Shown here: positions 31,392 through 40,650 of the stretch, piece by piece
How the letters are laid out: each line of letters opens with the position of its first letter
Position numbering within the stretch: position 1 is the first letter of the stretch
From: Streptomyces hyaluromycini
GTDB taxonomy: Bacteria > Actinomycetota > Actinomycetes > Streptomycetales > Streptomycetaceae
Assembly: GCF_002217755.1 (NCBI RefSeq)
Contig: NZ_BCFL01000017.1
Span: 772,442 to 836,441 of the forward strand
Reading direction: 5' to 3'
DNA length: 64,000 nucleotides
Made by a program: the position numbers and the translations under genes
Notes under the pieces: generated by a model
The model's input: the letters and a program-made list of their open reading frames with translations, nothing else
The model's database searches: none
What the model was told of the DNA's origin: nothing

Positions 31392-32113
31392 GCTCGCCCA
31401 CCTCCGCCCTTCACTGCGGCTGAGTCACTCGGCCCGGTGTCCTGTGGGCCCCTGTTGTGAGACCCCGCTGCGGGTGGGACGGATGTCCCCTCCGCCCGGT
31501 TCCGTGCCGGGTCCGGGTCATTGTCGTCACCGGTGTTTTCCGGCCGTAGATGGGTGAGCAGCGGAAGGAGTCTGGCTCTGCCGCGAGCGCAGCGGCTCTT
31601 CACCGTCCCTGTGGGCACATCGAGGATCCGCGCCGCCTCGGCGACCGGGTAGCCCTGCATGTCGACCAGGACGAGGGCGGCCCGCTGGTCGTGGGGCAGG
31701 GTGCCGAGGGCTTCCAGGAGCTGGCGGTGCAGGTCGTTCCGCTCGGCTGGAGCGGAGGCCGATTCATGCGGCTCCAGCAGTTGCTCCAGCCGCTCGGTGT
31801 CATCGACGGGAGCGGTCTTGCGGGAGGCGGCCTTACGGGCACGGTCGAGGCAGGCGTTCACGGTGATCCGGTGCAGCCACGTTGTGACGGCCGACTGGCC
31901 CCGGAAGGTGTGGGCGGCCCGGTAGGCGGAGACCAGGGCGTCCTGGACGGCGTCAGCGGCTTCCTCGCGGTCCCCCAGGGTCCGCAGGGCGACCGCCCAG
32001 AGCCGGTCCCGGTGCCGCCGCACGATCTCACCGAAGGCATCGGGGTCGCCCTCCACATGGCGGGCGAGCAGATCCTGATCGCTCACTCCGCCGTATCCGG
32101 CGCCCTCCGCCAT
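31388..32113 (-). CDS. sigM: ECF RNA polymerase sigma factor SigM
   Basis: This 241-residue protein has sigma region 2 (about 20-90: DPDAFGEIVRRHRDRLWAVA, REEAADAVQDALVSAYR) and region 4 (about 130-185: LPHDQRAALVLVDMQGYPVAEAARILDVPTGTVKSR). A Pro/Asp-rich tail of about 45 residues follows. The ATG at 32113 has a GGAGGGGG ribosome-binding sequence. It lies 35 bases after the pseudokinase stop and is coupled to rsmA. In mycobacteria SigM sits in the same block next to MurJ; in other bacteria SigM-type factors respond to envelope stress. Confidence 0.93.
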   Translation of the reverse strand: MAEGAGYGGVSDQDLLARHVEGDPDAFGEIVRRHRDRLWAVALRTLGDREEAADAVQDALVSAYRAAHTFRGQSAVTTWLHRITVNACLDRARKAASRKTAPVDDTERLEQLLEPHESASAPAERNDLHRQLLEALGTLPHDQRAALVLVDMQGYPVAEAARILDVPTGTVKSRCARGRARLLPLLTHLRPENTGDDNDPDPARNRAEGTSVPPAAGSHNRGPQDTGPSDSAAVKGGGGRA

Positions 32114-32148
32114 CTGCCCCCTCCGCCTTCGGTGCCGTCGGTGAGACG

Positions 32149-33870
32149 TCAGCCTGTGAACTTCACTTCGGTGATGGCCTGCTTGTAGCCGACTCCGGCA
32201 TACGCGGCCGAGTCGTTGCCCGAGTACGGCACGGCGGTGAGCCACACGAGGACGTACTGACTCTTCACCTTCTTGCTGACCTTCACCGTGGCGGTGTTTC
32301 CGGTGGTGGTGACGCTGCCGATCTTCGTCATCGAGCTGATCGACCCCGGGGTCAGCGAGTCGGCCGCGTACAGGTCGACCGTTGTGTGATCGCCAGCGTA
32401 GCGAAGGGAGATGGTCCCCGTGGTGAGTTCCTTGGCGGAGCCGAGGTCGTAGACGATGCCTACGCCAGCCTTGTAGGGGGCCAGCTCGGGACCGTCTGTG
32501 AAGCTCTTGGTCTTCCAGTACGTCGAGGTGTTTCCGTCGTAGGTCAGCTTCACGTCGCTCGGATGCTGGGCACCGCCGTCGGCGACGTACTCCTGGGCGT
32601 CCTGGATCTTTATCGCGGCGGAGGGCGCGGGGCTGGTGCTGTTCTTGTCCCCGTCGTCCGTCGGCTGGGTGTTGTTGGTGTCGTCGGACTTGTCGCTCTG
32701 GTTCATCAGGGCGTCCGCGAGCTGCCAGCTGCCCAGGCCCAGGGCGGCGATGAGGAGGGCCGAGACAGCCCACTTCAGGGCCTTGCCGGTACGGCTCTGC
32801 AGCGGGGGCGGCGGTGCCTGGAGCGGCTGCGTCACGCCGGGCGGCGTGGGACGGCCGTAGGTGCCCTGCTGGTAGGTGGTGCGCTGGTACTCGGGCGGTG
32901 CCGTGAACGCCGGCTCCGGCGGGCGGATGCGGGGCATCTCGCCGATCGCCTTCACCAGCTCCTCCGGCGTGGTGCACGCGGACTCGTGGCGGGAGGCGGT
33001 GGCGCCGTCGTTGACCAGAGCCCGCATGGTGAGCTCGGACAAGCCGCGGTGGACACCGGCACGTACCTGGTCGGGGGCGATCAGGCCGACGTCCTTGGGC
33101 AGACCGGCCAGACCGTAGGCGTCGCTCTCGTACGGCCAGCGCTGGGTCAGCGCCGCGTACAGCAGGGCGCCGATCGCCTCGGTGTCGGCGCGCTGCGGGG
33201 TGTCGGAACTGATGCCGCGCAGCGCCGCGTTCACCGCGAGGCCGCGGATGCGCCACTGGCCGGTGGAGGCGCGCAGGACGGCGTTCGGGTTGAGGCGGAG
33301 ATGGGCCAGCCCCTCGCGGTGCGCTGCCGCCATGGCGGAGGCGATCTGACTGACCATCTGGTAGGCGTCGTGCGGCTCCAGCGGTCCGGCCGCGAGCAGC
33401 GCGGTCAGTTCGGTGGCGTCCGGGAGCCATTCGTGGACGACGTAGACGAGGTCGTTCTCCTCGACGGCGTCCAGCACCTGTACGAACCGGGGGTCGCCGA
33501 GCAGCGCGGCGGACCGGGCTGCCGCCAGCACCGCCCGGGTGCGCGCATGGTCGGCGGGCAGGATGTGCACGCCGACGGCACGCCGGAGTTTCTCGTCGAC
33601 CGCACGCCAACTGCTGAATCCGTCCAGACGGGTGACGCACTCCTCAAGGCGGTAGCGTCTGGCCAGTTTGTGTCCGCTGTGCAGTTCCGGGGGTGCGGTC
33701 TTCTTCTCAGCACCCGCGGCTGAGCCGCTTCCCTGTGCCTTGTCGCTGTCCGTGTCCCGCTCCGGGTTCTGGGCCACCCCGTCGGCCGTGGACTGTTCCG
33801 CCTTGGCGGTCAGCGGCTTGTCACCGCTGTTGTCTGCCACGTCGACGGCAGCCGTGCTCCGTTCCGCCAC
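32149..33870 (-). CDS. Membrane-anchored pseudokinase with discoidin-like extracellular domain
   Basis: This 573-residue protein has a disordered N-terminus (1-65) and a Ser/Thr-kinase-like domain (about 70-335). All key residues are lost: the VAIK lysine is His102 (VGVHIL), the HRD motif is HLR (190-192, HLRLNPN), and DFG is replaced by IRGLA. A Pro-rich linker, one membrane helix (about 362-384) and an outer domain with a galactose-binding/discoidin look (KLTYDGNTSTYWKT...GIVYDLGSAKEL...YVLVWLT) follow. The same domain set is fused to the C-terminus of mycobacterial MviN (Rv3910). Here it is a separate gene just after murJ. The GTG 33870 start follows GGGGAGGCAGGG. Confidence 0.85.
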   Translation of the reverse strand: MAERSTAAVDVADNSGDKPLTAKAEQSTADGVAQNPERDTDSDKAQGSGSAAGAEKKTAPPELHSGHKLARRYRLEECVTRLDGFSSWRAVDEKLRRAVGVHILPADHARTRAVLAAARSAALLGDPRFVQVLDAVEENDLVYVVHEWLPDATELTALLAAGPLEPHDAYQMVSQIASAMAAAHREGLAHLRLNPNAVLRASTGQWRIRGLAVNAALRGISSDTPQRADTEAIGALLYAALTQRWPYESDAYGLAGLPKDVGLIAPDQVRAGVHRGLSELTMRALVNDGATASRHESACTTPEELVKAIGEMPRIRPPEPAFTAPPEYQRTTYQQGTYGRPTPPGVTQPLQAPPPPLQSRTGKALKWAVSALLIAALGLGSWQLADALMNQSDKSDDTNNTQPTDDGDKNSTSPAPSAAIKIQDAQEYVADGGAQHPSDVKLTYDGNTSTYWKTKSFTDGPELAPYKAGVGIVYDLGSAKELTTGTISLRYAGDHTTVDLYAADSLTPGSISSMTKIGSVTTTGNTATVKVSKKVKSQYVLVWLTAVPYSGNDSAAYAGVGYKQAITEVKFTG

Positions 33871-33989
33871 CGTCGTTCCCTGCCTCCCCATCCGTTGCAC
33901 GCTGTCCGACGCCGAAACCAATTGTGCCCACAGTCCTCCGCTATGCACGACACACGGCGGCGAACGATGGTTGTGCGCTTACCCCCGCC

Positions 33990-36296
33990 TCAACGACCCA
34001 GCCGCCCGCGCACCATACCCACGAGGGAGTTGAGCTCCTCGATGCGCATGCGACGCGCGGCGACGTAGAAGACGCCGAGCAGGACCGCTCCGCCGACCAG
34101 CAGCGCGGCGAAGGAACCGATCACACCCTGCCCCAGAGTGTGACCGATGCCGTAGCAGGCCGCACCACTGAGCAGCGCCGCCGGTACGGAGGCGATGCAG
34201 AGCCTGGCATAGGTACGGGTGACCCGGGAGCCGTCCAGGTCGCCGCCGAGCCGCTTGCGCAGCCGCCGCCAGGCGACACCCACGCCGATCGCGTAGGCGA
34301 GGCCGTAGGAGGCGGCCATGCCGGCCACCGCCCAGCGGGCCGGGAGCAGCATGTAACAGGCGACCGAGGCACCCGCGTTGACCGCGGCGACGATGACCGT
34401 GTTGTAGAAGGGGGTGCGGGTGTCCTCGTAGGCGTAGAACGCGCGCAGGACGACGTACTGCACCGAGTAGGGGATCAGGCCGAGGGCGAAGGCCATCAGC
34501 ATGTACCCGATGTTGGTGGCCTCGCTGATGCCCGAGGAACCGAAGATCAGGGTGGACATCGGGATGCCGAGGGCCAGGAACCCGAAGGCGATGGGGACGA
34601 TCGCGACAGCGGTCGTCCTGAGGCCCTGGGAGATGTCGTCGCGGACGGCACCCGTGTCGTTCTCGGCGGCCGACCGGGAGATCCGCGGCAGCAGCGCGGC
34701 CATCAGGGAGACCGTGATGATGGCCTGCGGCAGGCCCCAGATCAGCTGGGCGTTGGCGTAGGCGGCGAAACCGGTGCCGTCGACCGGGGAGTGCTTGCCG
34801 GCCGAGGTCGACAGCTGGGAGACGACGATCGCGCCCGCCTGGTTGGCGAGGACGAACAGGATGGTCCATTTGGCGAGCGTTGCCGCCTTGCCGAGGCCGT
34901 GGCCCCGCCAGTCGAAGCGCAGCCGCAGCCGGAAGCCGGTCTCGCGCAGGTAGGGGATCATCGCCAGGGACTGGACCACGAGGCCGAGGAGCACGCCGAG
35001 GCCGAGCAGCCGCTGGCCCTCCGGCGGGATGGTGGTGACCTTCATGCCGGAGTGCGCGGCGGTGCCGTACACCCAGATGAACAGGCCGAGGGTGACGATG
35101 ATGACGATGTTGTTGAGGACCGGGGTCCACATCATCGCGCCGAACTTGCCCCGCGCGTTGAGGATCTGGCCCATCACCACGTGGATGCCCATGAAGAAGA
35201 TCGAGGGCAGGAAGTAGCGGACGAAGGTGATACCGACCTGGTTGGCCGCCGGGTCGCTGGCGACCGGGTCGGACAGCAGGCGGATGAGGAAGGGCGCGGC
35301 TGCGATGGTGGCCGCGGTGAGGAGGCCCAGTGCCACCATGACGAGGGTCAGCAGGCGGTTGGCGAAGGCCTCGCCGCCGTCGTCGTCCTCCTTCATGGCA
35401 CGCACCAGTTGCGGCACGAAGACCGAGTTGAGGCCGCCGCCGACGGTCAGGATGTAGATCATCGTCGGCAGCTGGTAGGCGACCTGGAAGGTGTCGCCGA
35501 GCAGGCCCACGCCGAGCGCGGAGACGATCAGCGCGGAGCGGACGAAGCCGGTGAGGCGGGAGACCATCGTGCCCGCCGCCATCACGGCGCTCGACTTGAG
35601 CAGGCCCGAGGCCTTCCCGCCCTTCTTCGCGGGGGCGGGCGCCGCGGCCGCGGCGGGCACGGCACCGAGGTTCAGCGTCTGGTCGGTCGCGGCAGCCGGA
35701 GGAGTCGGGGCCATCGGTGCCATCGGTGCCCGGTACTGCGGCATCTGCGCAGGGCCTCCCGGGGAGGCTGCCGGACCGGGTACCGACGGGGGCTCCGACG
35801 GCAGTTGACCGCCGCCCTGCTGCGGATCCCGGTAGCCGCTCTGCTGCTGATCGCGGAAGAGATGTGCGAAGGCGTCGGGCTCGTGGCGCTCCTCACCGGA
35901 GTGCGAGACCAGGTCGTCCACGCCCACGAACTGGGTCGTGCGCGGGTTGTCGCCGTACGGCAGGTACTGGCTCGGGCCGTCCGGCTCCGGCGCCGGGGTC
36001 TGGGCCCACACGTGCGGGTCGGGGGCGTACGGCGACTGGGCGGGCTGCCCGTACAGCGGCTGCTGCGGGTAGGTACCCGGAGCCGGCGGGGGGTGAGCGG
36101 CACGGTCGTAGAGCGCCTCGGCGACCGGGTCCTGGGCGGAGAGATCACGCGCCCGGTAGGGGTCCTGGTCGTAGGCGTCCTGGAGGTACATGTCAGCCGC
36201 GTGCTGCGGCGGGACCTGGCCGGGCTCCGGCGGCGGCTCGGGGTAGCCCGAACCGGCCGCGCCCTGGCCGCGTTCACCGTCGTACGGCGCGTTCAT
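33990..36296 (-). CDS. murJ: Lipid II flippase MurJ (MviN)
   Basis: This 768-residue protein has a disordered Pro/Tyr/Gln-rich cytosolic N-terminus of about 225 residues, then a MurJ/MATE-like core of about 14 membrane helices starting at GLLKSSAVMAAGTMVSRLTGFVRSALIV, with charged residues in the cavity helices as in MurJ. It flips the peptidoglycan precursor lipid II across the membrane. The N-terminal extension is an actinobacterial feature and could be a regulatory or protein-interaction tail. The pseudokinase gene follows after 119 bases and the DUF6049 gene precedes by 45 bases, as in the mycobacterial cluster. Confidence 0.95.
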   Translation of the reverse strand: MNAPYDGERGQGAAGSGYPEPPPEPGQVPPQHAADMYLQDAYDQDPYRARDLSAQDPVAEALYDRAAHPPPAPGTYPQQPLYGQPAQSPYAPDPHVWAQTPAPEPDGPSQYLPYGDNPRTTQFVGVDDLVSHSGEERHEPDAFAHLFRDQQQSGYRDPQQGGGQLPSEPPSVPGPAASPGGPAQMPQYRAPMAPMAPTPPAAATDQTLNLGAVPAAAAAPAPAKKGGKASGLLKSSAVMAAGTMVSRLTGFVRSALIVSALGVGLLGDTFQVAYQLPTMIYILTVGGGLNSVFVPQLVRAMKEDDDGGEAFANRLLTLVMVALGLLTAATIAAAPFLIRLLSDPVASDPAANQVGITFVRYFLPSIFFMGIHVVMGQILNARGKFGAMMWTPVLNNIVIIVTLGLFIWVYGTAAHSGMKVTTIPPEGQRLLGLGVLLGLVVQSLAMIPYLRETGFRLRLRFDWRGHGLGKAATLAKWTILFVLANQAGAIVVSQLSTSAGKHSPVDGTGFAAYANAQLIWGLPQAIITVSLMAALLPRISRSAAENDTGAVRDDISQGLRTTAVAIVPIAFGFLALGIPMSTLIFGSSGISEATNIGYMLMAFALGLIPYSVQYVVLRAFYAYEDTRTPFYNTVIVAAVNAGASVACYMLLPARWAVAGMAASYGLAYAIGVGVAWRRLRKRLGGDLDGSRVTRTYARLCIASVPAALLSGAACYGIGHTLGQGVIGSFAALLVGGAVLLGVFYVAARRMRIEELNSLVGMVRGRLGR

Positions 36297-36341
36297 GGTT
36301 ACCCCACCTCATCGTCCCGGGCCCACCGGCCACGACATCGC

Positions 36342-38795
36342 TCAACGGTCCACTCTCTCACCCGTCTCGGACGGGTCGGCGCTTTCCGGTGCGGTGTCCG
36401 GCGTCGGGTCACTCGGCTGCTCCGGGTCGTCTGCCCGGGACCGGGCGACGGACTCCTCCTGGAGACGATCCCCGTGGGCAGCGGGGTTCCCCGGCCCATC
36501 GGTGTCCTCGGTGTCCCCCGGGCTCTCGGCCTCTGACGGGCTCTCGGCCTCTGAGGCAACGGGAGTCTCCGGGGCGCCGGGGGCGTCCGGGGTGTCCTCG
36601 CCCGCCTCGTCGGGGCCGTCGTCCTCTTCGGCCCGCCGGGCGGCCGCCCGCTTGCGCTGGGTGTACATCCGGAAGCCGGCGAGGACCAGCAGCAGCACAC
36701 CGCCGCCGATGACCAGCATCACCGTCGGCGTGACCTCGGTGACCTTCACGTCGAACTTGACGGGCGCGCCGTACTTCTGGCCGTCCACGGTGTAGAGCTG
36801 GGCGGTGACCTCCACCCGGCCGTTGGCATTGGCCGAGGTGGAGAACTTCACGGACTGGCTGTGGCCGCCGGACACCGCGACAGGCTGCTCGTAGTAGGGA
36901 TTGCCGCCGATCTCCAGTCGGGTCGGCATGGTCGAGGTGAGCCGCAGGACGAGGTGGTCGACGCCCTGGACCAGATTGTTCTGGACGGTGACCGGGATGG
37001 TGGCGCTGCGGCCGGAGAGCTTGGTCTCCGACTTGTCGATCAGCTGGACCTGGCTGATGAGGTCGTCGAGCCAGGACTCCACGCTCGTGCGGAAGCTGTC
37101 CGCCTCACTGCCGCTGCCCCGCCACGACGTGGACATCTCGCGGTTTATGGCCCGCCCGAAGGGGGTCACCACCCGGGACTCGTCGGTGAGGATCACCTGG
37201 AAGTTGTCGAGCTTGTCCTGGGTGCGGGCGATCTGCTCGAAGGCCGTCCGGGGCAGTTCCTGCTTGCGCAGCGAGGACGGGTACGCGGACGAGGAAGGGA
37301 TCTTCGTGGTCGCGCCGGGGTCGGGCTTGGCCTTGGCGGCCGCCGCGAGATCCTGGGACTGCGACCAGTTGCTGTCCTGTAGCGCGGTGATCGCCGTCGC
37401 CATCGCCTGGGCCTGGCTTGCCGACGGCATCCGCTGCGGGGCGACGACGATACTGCGCTGCTTGTCGGTCTGGGTGTTCAGCGCCAGGCTCTGGGCGAGG
37501 AACTGCTGCACGGCGAGCGTGGACGAGTCGGCCTGCGTCAGATCGCCCTCGAAAGCCGTGGACAGCCGCGCGTCGGCGACCACCGCTGTCGTGCCGCCGC
37601 CGATCGGACGGGCTGCCGAGGGCGTGTAGGTCAGCCCGCCGGTCTCCTGGAGGCTGTCGCTGCGGGCGATCACCTTGTCGGCACCCGCAGAGGTGGCGAC
37701 CTTGATGATCGAGGGGTCGACGGCGCCGTTCACGGGCCACGCGAAGTCTGTGTTCGGCGTGACATGGAGCACGGTCTTCACGGTGGTGGTGGCGACGTCG
37801 GTGGCGTCCTTCAGGTGGCTCAGCGAGCCGGTCACGCTGGTGCCGTTGTGGGCGAGGGAGGCCAGGTCCGGGTCGGCGAAGGGGAGGGCCACCACTTCCC
37901 TGTCCGTCACCGCGTCCTGCAGGTCGGCCAGGAACTGCTTGGCCACCGCCTGATGGGTGCCGGCCGTGGTGGTGCCGCTCGCGCCCTGGATCCGGTAGCT
38001 GCGGGTCATGGCGTCGACCGAGGCCAGCAGATCCGGGTCGATCACCCAGGTGACGTCAAGATCCTTGCCGAGCGCCAGCATCTGGGCCAGCCGGCCGCCG
38101 GGCGAGATCTCCTTGGCGAGGTCGTCGTTCTGGAAGACGGGCGTCTGGAGCTCGCCCGCCCCCGTCTTCGCCGTCACATGGACGGTGGAGATCAGCGGCC
38201 ACAGATACGTCGTCTTCGTCTTCGTGTCGGCCTCGGAGGCCTGCCACGGCAGGAACGTGCGCTGGATGCCGAGGACCTGGTCCCACTGCTGCGCAGACGT
38301 CTTGCCGGAGAGCGAGACGCCGAACTGGTACACGCCGTCCTGGCCGAGATCGAGCTTGTCGACCGGCACGGAGATGCTGAAGTGCTCGGCGACCCCCGGG
38401 TCGAGCGAGTCGAAGTCCTCGGTGTACTTGCCGCCGATCTCGGTGCCGAGGCTCGACTGGAGATCGTCGGAGTGCCGGGCGGCCGTGTCGATCTCGGAGC
38501 GCGTGCTGAGCAGGGAGCCCATCCGCAGGTCCACGTGCGCGTCCGTGACGGCCTGCTTGCCGTTGTTGGTCACCGTGCCCGAGACCGTGAGCGTGTCCCC
38601 GTCGCTGGGGGCGCTGGGGCTCAGCGAGTCCAGGGCGACGGACACGGTGTCCGAGCCTGCCGCCTGCGCCGGCGCCGCCGCGGGCAGCTGCATCAGTCCA
38701 GCCAGCAGGGGCGCACCCGCGAACAGTGCCCCGGTGCGCCGCAGCCAGCGGCGGGCAGGTGAGGGCGTCCCCTGGAAGTCTGCCGCCTCGGCCAC
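36342..38795 (-). CDS. DUF6049 family cell-surface protein
   Basis: This 817-residue protein has a signal peptide (RRWLRRTGALFAGAPLLAGL, cleavage likely after AQA near residue 46), a CARDB-like beta domain (SVALDSLSPSAPSDGDTLTV), a large extracellular region, a second beta domain near residue 610 (TIPVTVQNNL), a membrane helix (about 705-725, VTPTVMLVIGGGVLLLVL) and an acidic cytosolic tail rich in Glu/Asp/Pro. It is the counterpart of mycobacterial Rv3909, always next to MurJ. The function is unknown; linkage suggests a role in wall precursor export or its control. Confidence 0.85.
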   Translation of the reverse strand: MAEAADFQGTPSPARRWLRRTGALFAGAPLLAGLMQLPAAAPAQAAGSDTVSVALDSLSPSAPSDGDTLTVSGTVTNNGKQAVTDAHVDLRMGSLLSTRSEIDTAARHSDDLQSSLGTEIGGKYTEDFDSLDPGVAEHFSISVPVDKLDLGQDGVYQFGVSLSGKTSAQQWDQVLGIQRTFLPWQASEADTKTKTTYLWPLISTVHVTAKTGAGELQTPVFQNDDLAKEISPGGRLAQMLALGKDLDVTWVIDPDLLASVDAMTRSYRIQGASGTTTAGTHQAVAKQFLADLQDAVTDREVVALPFADPDLASLAHNGTSVTGSLSHLKDATDVATTTVKTVLHVTPNTDFAWPVNGAVDPSIIKVATSAGADKVIARSDSLQETGGLTYTPSAARPIGGGTTAVVADARLSTAFEGDLTQADSSTLAVQQFLAQSLALNTQTDKQRSIVVAPQRMPSASQAQAMATAITALQDSNWSQSQDLAAAAKAKPDPGATTKIPSSSAYPSSLRKQELPRTAFEQIARTQDKLDNFQVILTDESRVVTPFGRAINREMSTSWRGSGSEADSFRTSVESWLDDLISQVQLIDKSETKLSGRSATIPVTVQNNLVQGVDHLVLRLTSTMPTRLEIGGNPYYEQPVAVSGGHSQSVKFSTSANANGRVEVTAQLYTVDGQKYGAPVKFDVKVTEVTPTVMLVIGGGVLLLVLAGFRMYTQRKRAAARRAEEDDGPDEAGEDTPDAPGAPETPVASEAESPSEAESPGDTEDTDGPGNPAAHGDRLQEESVARSRADDPEQPSDPTPDTAPESADPSETGERVDR

Positions 38796-39083
38796 GCGCT
38801 CGTCCGTCCCTCGTCGTCGTCAGTGGTCGTCGGAATGTGCGTCCACGCATGGTAACGAGGTGCGCTGAACGGAAGTGCCGCGGTGTGCTTCACAAGATCG
38901 GGAGATGAGATCGGACCGTCCCCTATATCCAGTATCGCCGGGGGATTCTGGTAAGCGGCGAGCGCTGTGCTTATCGGGGTATGGAGTGAGATGTCCCACC
39001 CTCTCCGCAGGGAGCCATTACATGGGGCGCTGCCGGAATATGGAGGCGCTTCGGACCGTCTGGGGCACGTAGTCTGTTCTGTT
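38796..39083. promoter_or_regulatory. Divergent promoter region between DUF6049 gene and pcnA
   Basis: No gene is seen in these 288 bases. TAGTCT at 39070-39075 is a good Streptomyces -10; it lies 8 bases before the pcnA GTG, so the message would be leaderless or nearly so. The NUDIX gene found here in mycobacteria (next to pcnA) is absent. Confidence 0.5.
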
Positions 39084-40550
39084 GTGCCGAACGCCAATGA
39101 AGTCAATCCCTCTGCCCTGAGCCAGGCGCAGCAGCGCGCGGTGAGCGAACTGCTGCGGGTGGCGCCCGTCGCCGACGACCTCGCCCGCCGATTCCAGGAG
39201 GCCGGGTTCTCGCTTGCTCTGGTCGGCGGCTCGGTCCGGGACGCGCTGCTGGGCCGGCTCGGCAACGACCTGGACTTCACGACCGACGCACGCCCCGAGG
39301 ACGTACTGAAGATCGTCCGGCCCTGGGCGGATGCCGTCTGGGAGGTCGGGATCGCCTTCGGTACCGTCGGCGCGCAGAAGGAGGCCCGCGTCGGAGACGC
39401 TGTCAGGCCCTTTCAGATCGAGGTGACCACCTACCGGTCCGAGGCCTACGACCGCACCTCACGCAAGCCCGAGGTCTCGTACGGCGACTCCATCGAGGAG
39501 GACCTCGTCCGCCGTGACTTCACGGTCAATGCGATGGCCGTGGCACTGCCGGAGAAGGAGTTCATCGACCCGTACGGCGGTCGAGAAGACCTGGCAAAGC
39601 GCGTGCTGCGCACCCCGGGGACGCCCGAGGAATCCTTCTCGGACGACCCGCTGCGGATGATGCGCGCCGCCCGCTTCGCCGCGCAGCTGGACTTCGAGGT
39701 GGCCCCCGAGGTCGTCGCGGCGATGAAGGACATGGCCGGCCGTCTGGAGATCGTCTCGGCCGAGCGGGTGCGGGACGAGCTGAACAAGCTGATCCTCTCC
39801 GCCCACCCGCGCAAGGGGCTGACCCTGCTCGTCGACACGGGCCTCGCCGACCACGTCCTGCCCGAGCTGCCCGCCCTTCGGCTGGAGAGTGACGAGCACC
39901 ACCGGCACAAGGACGTCTACGACCACACACTGATCGTCCTGGAACAGGCCATGGCGCTGGAGGAGAACGGCCCCGACCTAACCCTCCGTCTTGCCGCGCT
40001 GCTGCATGACATCGGCAAGCCGCGCACCCGCCGCTTCGAGAAGGACGGCCGGGTCTCGTTCCACCACCACGAGGTGGTCGGAGCGAAGATGACCAAGAAG
40101 CGCATGACGGCGTTGAAGTACTCCAACGAACTGGTGAAGGACGTCTCGCAGCTGGTCGAACTCCACCTGCGCTTCCACGGCTACGGCACCGGGGAGTGGA
40201 CGGACTCTGCCGTCCGCCGCTACGTCCGTGACGCGGGTCCGCTCCTGGACCGACTGCACAAGCTCACCCGGTCCGACTGCACCACCCGCAACAAGCGGAA
40301 GGCCGCCGCGCTCTCCCGTGCCTACGACGGCCTGGAGCAGCGCATCGCCGAGCTCCAGGAGAAGGAGGAGCTCGACGCGATCCGCCCGGACCTCGACGGC
40401 AACCAGATCATGGAGATTCTGGGTATCCGCCCCGGCCCGGAGGTCGGCAAGGCCTACCAGCACATGCTGGAGCTGCGGCTGGAGAACGGGCCGATGGAGC
40501 ACGACGCGGCGGTGGCCGCCCTCAAGGAGTGGTGGGCCGAGCAGGGCTGA
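39084..40550 (+). CDS. pcnA: CCA tRNA nucleotidyltransferase / polynucleotide adenylyltransferase family (PcnA)
   Basis: This 488-residue protein has the class II nucleotidyltransferase head LVGGSVRDALLGRLGNDLDFTTDA with the catalytic DxD, RRDFTVNAMA, the DPLRMMRAARFAAQL RNA-binding neck, and an HD domain with LLHDIGKP at about 310-317. It either adds CCA to tRNAs or polyadenylates RNA; actinobacterial members with the HD domain have been assigned both roles. The start GTG 39084 has no ribosome-binding site but a -10 just upstream. Two parS palindromes follow its stop. Confidence 0.92.
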   Translation: MPNANEVNPSALSQAQQRAVSELLRVAPVADDLARRFQEAGFSLALVGGSVRDALLGRLGNDLDFTTDARPEDVLKIVRPWADAVWEVGIAFGTVGAQKEARVGDAVRPFQIEVTTYRSEAYDRTSRKPEVSYGDSIEEDLVRRDFTVNAMAVALPEKEFIDPYGGREDLAKRVLRTPGTPEESFSDDPLRMMRAARFAAQLDFEVAPEVVAAMKDMAGRLEIVSAERVRDELNKLILSAHPRKGLTLLVDTGLADHVLPELPALRLESDEHHRHKDVYDHTLIVLEQAMALEENGPDLTLRLAALLHDIGKPRTRRFEKDGRVSFHHHEVVGAKMTKKRMTALKYSNELVKDVSQLVELHLRFHGYGTGEWTDSAVRRYVRDAGPLLDRLHKLTRSDCTTRNKRKAAALSRAYDGLEQRIAELQEKEELDAIRPDLDGNQIMEILGIRPGPEVGKAYQHMLELRLENGPMEHDAAVAALKEWWAEQG

Positions 40551-40561
40551 GAATGCGCAGC

Positions 40562-40591
40562 GGGGTCATGTTTCACGTGAAACATGACCCC
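40562..40591. other. parS: parS inside a 30-bp perfect palindrome
   Basis: Exact parS (40570-40583) is extended on both sides by GGGGTCAT and ATGACCCC, so all 30 bases form one perfect palindrome with no loop. It starts 11 bases after the pcnA stop. As RNA it would form a stem ending at CACGUG, so it can serve as terminator as well as ParB site. Confidence 0.92.
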
Positions 40592-40592
40592 A

Positions 40593-40650
40593 CGAGGACA
40601 CAGTGAGGGGTGATGTTTCACGTGAAACATCACCCCTCACTGTGTCCTCG
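40593..40650. other. parS: parS inside a 58-bp perfect palindrome
   Basis: Exact parS (40615-40628) lies at the centre of a 58-base perfect palindrome: the left half, beginning CGAGGACACAGTGAGGGG, is mirrored base for base. It directly abuts the stop codon of the convergent MFS gene (40651) and is separated from the first palindrome by one base. Together the two give a tandem parS and a bidirectional terminator. Confidence 0.93.

Noticed and set aside
38796..39083. A NUDIX hydrolase gene beside pcnA as in mycobacteria
   Set aside because: No frame in this 288-base gap carries a NUDIX motif or a ribosome-binding site.
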